Shown here: positions 6,915-8,596 of the stretch, in pieces
Layout: every line of letters begins with the position of its first letter
How positions within the stretch are numbered: the first letter of the stretch is position 1
NCBI GenBank assembly: GCA_964555735.1
Contig: CAZKTS010000338.1
Location: 1-8,596, forward strand
DNA from: CAZKTS01 sp964555735
GTDB lineage: Bacteria > Actinomycetota > Acidimicrobiia > IMCC26256 > PALSA-555
Reading direction: 5' to 3'
Length of the DNA: 8,596 nucleotides
The notes under the pieces: model-generated
What the model saw: the letters and a program-made list of their open reading frames with translations, nothing else
Databases searched by the model: none
Told to the model about the DNA's origin: nothing
Translations under genes and position numbers: made by a program

Positions 6915-7787
6915 ATGCCGTCGGTCGCCCTCGTCACCGCGACCGCCGCGCTCGGTACCGACGACGACCTCGAGCCCTTGCTGGCCGCGCTCGCGGCTGC
7001 GGGCGTCGATGCCGACGCGCCGTGCTGGGACGATCCCGAGGTCGAATGGGGTGCGTACCGCCTCGTCGTGATGCGGTCGCCATGGGACTACGTGCCGCGG
7101 TACGCGGAGTTCCTGGCGTGGCTCGATCGCGTCGAGGCGCTGGCACCGGTGCTCAACCCTCCCGCGACGATCCGGTGGAGCACGGACAAGCGGTATCTCG
7201 CCGACCTCGCGACGTCAGGTGTGCCGGTCGTGCCGACGACGTTCCTCGATCCGAACGACTCAGGGGCCGCGGCACGGGCGCTCGACGCGCTCGGCCCGGG
7301 TGAGCACGTGGTGAAGCCGACGGTCTCGGCCGGCTCGAAGGACACCATGCGCCACTCGACACCCGGTGGCGTTCGCGATCACGCGCGCGCCCTTCTCAAC
7401 GCCGGACGCGGCGTGATGGTGCAGCCCTACCTCGCCGCGATCGACACCTACGGCGAGACCGGGCTCGTCTACTTCGACGCGGAGCTGTCGCACGCATTCC
7501 GCAAGGCGCCGATCCTGGCCCTCGATGCCCCGCCGACCGACGAGTTCTACGCCCCCGAGGAGATCAGCGGCCGGGAGCCGTCGGCTGCCGAGCGGGCGGT
7601 CGGAGCGGCGACGATCGCGGCGTGTGGGGGCAGCGAGCTGCTCTATGGCCGCGTGGACCTGGTGCCCGGCCCGGACGGCGCGCCGTTGGTGCTCGAGGTC
7701 GAGCTGGCCGAGCCCTCGTACTTCGTGCGGGTGGCGCCGACGGCCGCGGGGCGCTTCGCCGCGGCGGTGCGTCGGCGGCTGCGCTGA
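6915..7787 (+). CDS. ATP-grasp domain protein, RimK/glutathione-synthetase-like, unknown substrate
   Basis: A 290-residue soluble protein with ATP-grasp architecture, expected to activate a carboxylate as an acyl phosphate and join it to an amine or similar nucleophile. The N-terminal domain contains RSPWDY at 54-59 and NP at 81-82. Then STDKRYLADL (K92) and SGVPVVPT match the first nucleotide-binding lysine and following strand of the fold. HVVKPTVSAGSKDT carries the second lysine, K134. The Mg-binding end is LEVELAEPSYF with E261, E263 and E266; the usual final asparagine is replaced by this E-L-x-E-P pattern, as in a poorly characterised branch of the superfamily. I recall that the D-cycloserine ligase DcsG falls near this branch, but cannot test it here. 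Start ATG 6915 is 22 nt after the solute-binding protein gene; I see no Shine-Dalgarno site, so the start is moderately sure. No partner such as a peptide precursor or amino-acid biosynthesis gene is visible. Confidence 0.82.
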   Translation: MPSVALVTATAALGTDDDLEPLLAALAAAGVDADAPCWDDPEVEWGAYRLVVMRSPWDYVPRYAEFLAWLDRVEALAPVLNPPATIRWSTDKRYLADLATSGVPVVPTTFLDPNDSGAAARALDALGPGEHVVKPTVSAGSKDTMRHSTPGGVRDHARALLNAGRGVMVQPYLAAIDTYGETGLVYFDAELSHAFRKAPILALDAPPTDEFYAPEEISGREPSAAERAVGAATIAACGGSELLYGRVDLVPGPDGAPLVLEVELAEPSYFVRVAPTAAGRFAAAVRRRLR

Positions 7788-7815
7788 TCGTCAGCGGGCC
7801 GGGTTCCGACGCGGA

Positions 7816-7857
7816 CGTCGCTGTGCCGCGAGACTCCAATCGACGACGTCAGCGACG
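7816..7857. repeat. Short inverted repeat upstream of the potassium channel
   Basis: CGTCGCTG at 7816-7823 is matched by CAGCGACG at 7850-7857, an 8-bp perfect inverted repeat with a 26-nt spacer. Each arm adjoins a GACGTC hexamer (7814-7819 and 7845-7850), 31 bp apart, about three helical turns. It fills the middle of the 86-nt gap between the ATP-grasp and channel genes. It could be an operator or a weak stem, but an 8-bp match in DNA this GC-rich may be chance. Confidence 0.2.
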
Positions 7858-7873
7858 ACCGCGAGGGGCGATC

Positions 7874-8584
7874 ATGACCGACGCCGAAGCACCGATCGAG
7901 GAGCGGCTCCCGGGCTACGAGTACGGGATCGTGCTCGTGCTGGTGTTCATCACCTACGTCTTCATGGCCGCGGGGTTCACGGGCGCCTGGACGAGACCGG
8001 TGACCGCGGCGCTCCAGGGGGCGACGCTGCTGGCCGCGCTGATCGCATCCCGGGTCAGTCGTCGGTTCCTGCGCATCGGGGTCGTGGTGGTGGCGTTGTC
8101 GCTCATCGCGTCGCTCGTCTCGGTCGCAACCGACGGCGACAGCGCTCGAGCCTCGTTCTTCGGGATCGACGTCCTCCTCGTCGCGGCCGCGCCGGTCGCG
8201 ATCGCCGTTTCGCTGTTCCGGCGCCGGGTCGTCGACGTCCGGACGGTCCTCGGTGCGCTCTGCATCTACGTCCTCATCGGCATGGCGTTCGCGTTCACGT
8301 ACGCGGCGATCGGCGAGATGATCTCGGGCCCGTTCTTCGCCCAGACCAACACCGCGACGACCGCCGACTTCCTGTACTTCAGCTTCGTCACGCTCTCGAC
8401 GGTCGGCTACGGCGACTTCACCGCGGCCGAAGGTCTTGGACGCGCGGTCTCGTCGCTCGAGGCGCTCACCGGTCAGCTGTACCTGGTCACCATCGTTGCG
8501 GTGCTCGTCAGCCGCATGGCGGTGGGCCCCCGGCCCGCATGGCGTCGCTCACGCGGACGAGCGGCACCGACCGACGACGACTGA
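7874..8584 (+). CDS. Potassium channel, six-helix with TVGYGD filter
   Basis: A 236-residue membrane protein. The selectivity filter T176-V-G-Y-G-D181 is intact and preceded by the pore helix ADFLYFSFVTLS, the hallmark of K+ channels (ion channel family PF07885). Hydrophobic segments lie at about 18-37, 43-60, 66-86, 95-115, 124-148 and 188-214, so the pore unit is helix 5-loop-helix 6 and four helices precede it. Arginines occur in the loops (R116-R118) but not at every third position within helix 4, so it is unlikely to be voltage-gated in the classical way. The C-terminal tail after the last helix is only about 20 residues, so there is no RCK/TrkA-N or cyclic-nucleotide domain. Start ATG 7874 has GAGGGG at 7863-7868, 5 nt upstream. 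It lies 86 nt after the ATP-grasp gene and is probably a separate function (K+ permeability, membrane potential). It is complete, ending 12 nt before the window edge; nothing can be said about those last bases. Confidence 0.93.
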   Translation: MTDAEAPIEERLPGYEYGIVLVLVFITYVFMAAGFTGAWTRPVTAALQGATLLAALIASRVSRRFLRIGVVVVALSLIASLVSVATDGDSARASFFGIDVLLVAAAPVAIAVSLFRRRVVDVRTVLGALCIYVLIGMAFAFTYAAIGEMISGPFFAQTNTATTADFLYFSFVTLSTVGYGDFTAAEGLGRAVSSLEALTGQLYLVTIVAVLVSRMAVGPRPAWRRSRGRAAPTDDD

Positions 8585-8596
8585 CGGCTCTGGCGG

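Noticed and set aside
5216..6937. A 573-codon open frame on the - strand opposite the solute-binding protein gene
   Set aside because: The composition is Val/Arg/Glu/Leu repeats with no domain. The + strand product is a clear family 5 binding protein with signal peptide and ribosome-binding site.
7622..7873. Upstream extension of the channel frame to 7622
   Set aside because: It overlaps the ATP-grasp gene and yields arginine/glycine-rich sequence. ATG 7874 has GAGGGG at good spacing and gives a normal channel N-terminus.

Overview
This is a GC-rich window (roughly 70% G+C by eye) with every recognisable gene on the + strand and short gaps between them. Codon use is strongly GC at the third position. 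That, with a HAPMO-like Baeyer-Villiger monooxygenase, a Sulfotransfer_3-type sulfotransferase and an EthD/DUF4286-like protein, suggests a high-GC actinobacterium. An acidimicrobial or Ilumatobacter-like lineage is plausible, but this is inference; no rRNA or other phylogenetic marker is present.

Layout, left to right: (1) the 3' tail of an unidentified gene, ending at 164, whose stop overlaps the GTG start of (2) a 651-residue flavin monooxygenase of the type I Baeyer-Villiger class with a long N-terminal extension; (3) a tandem ferredoxin-like (EthD/DUF4286-like) protein that has no ATG, GTG or TTG start and probably starts at CTG 2130; (4) an aldo/keto reductase with the complete D-Y-K-H tetrad, preceded by a 78-nt gap containing a perfect 16-bp palindrome; (5) a PAPS-type sulfotransferase 19 nt further on; (6) a secreted family 5 ABC solute-binding protein with a glycine-rich linker and no lipobox; (7) an ATP-grasp ligase-like protein of unknown substrate, 22 nt downstream; (8) a six-helix potassium channel with an intact TVGYGD filter.

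Genes 1-5 look like one transcription unit, or two split at the palindrome, devoted to oxidising, reducing and possibly sulfating a small carbonyl compound. The monooxygenase would turn a ketone into an ester, the reductase would interconvert a carbonyl and an alcohol, and the sulfotransferase would conjugate a hydroxyl. The solute-binding protein could supply the substrate, but no permease or ATPase gene lies in the window. The ATP-grasp and channel genes look like separate functions. No tRNA, rRNA, CRISPR array, insertion sequence or convincing intrinsic terminator was seen. The large reverse-strand open frames are shadows of the + strand genes. I did not find a clearly new multi-gene system. 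The best leads are the monooxygenase/EthD-like/reductase/sulfotransferase grouping, the non-standard start of gene 3, the palindrome before the reductase, and the orphan ATP-grasp protein.
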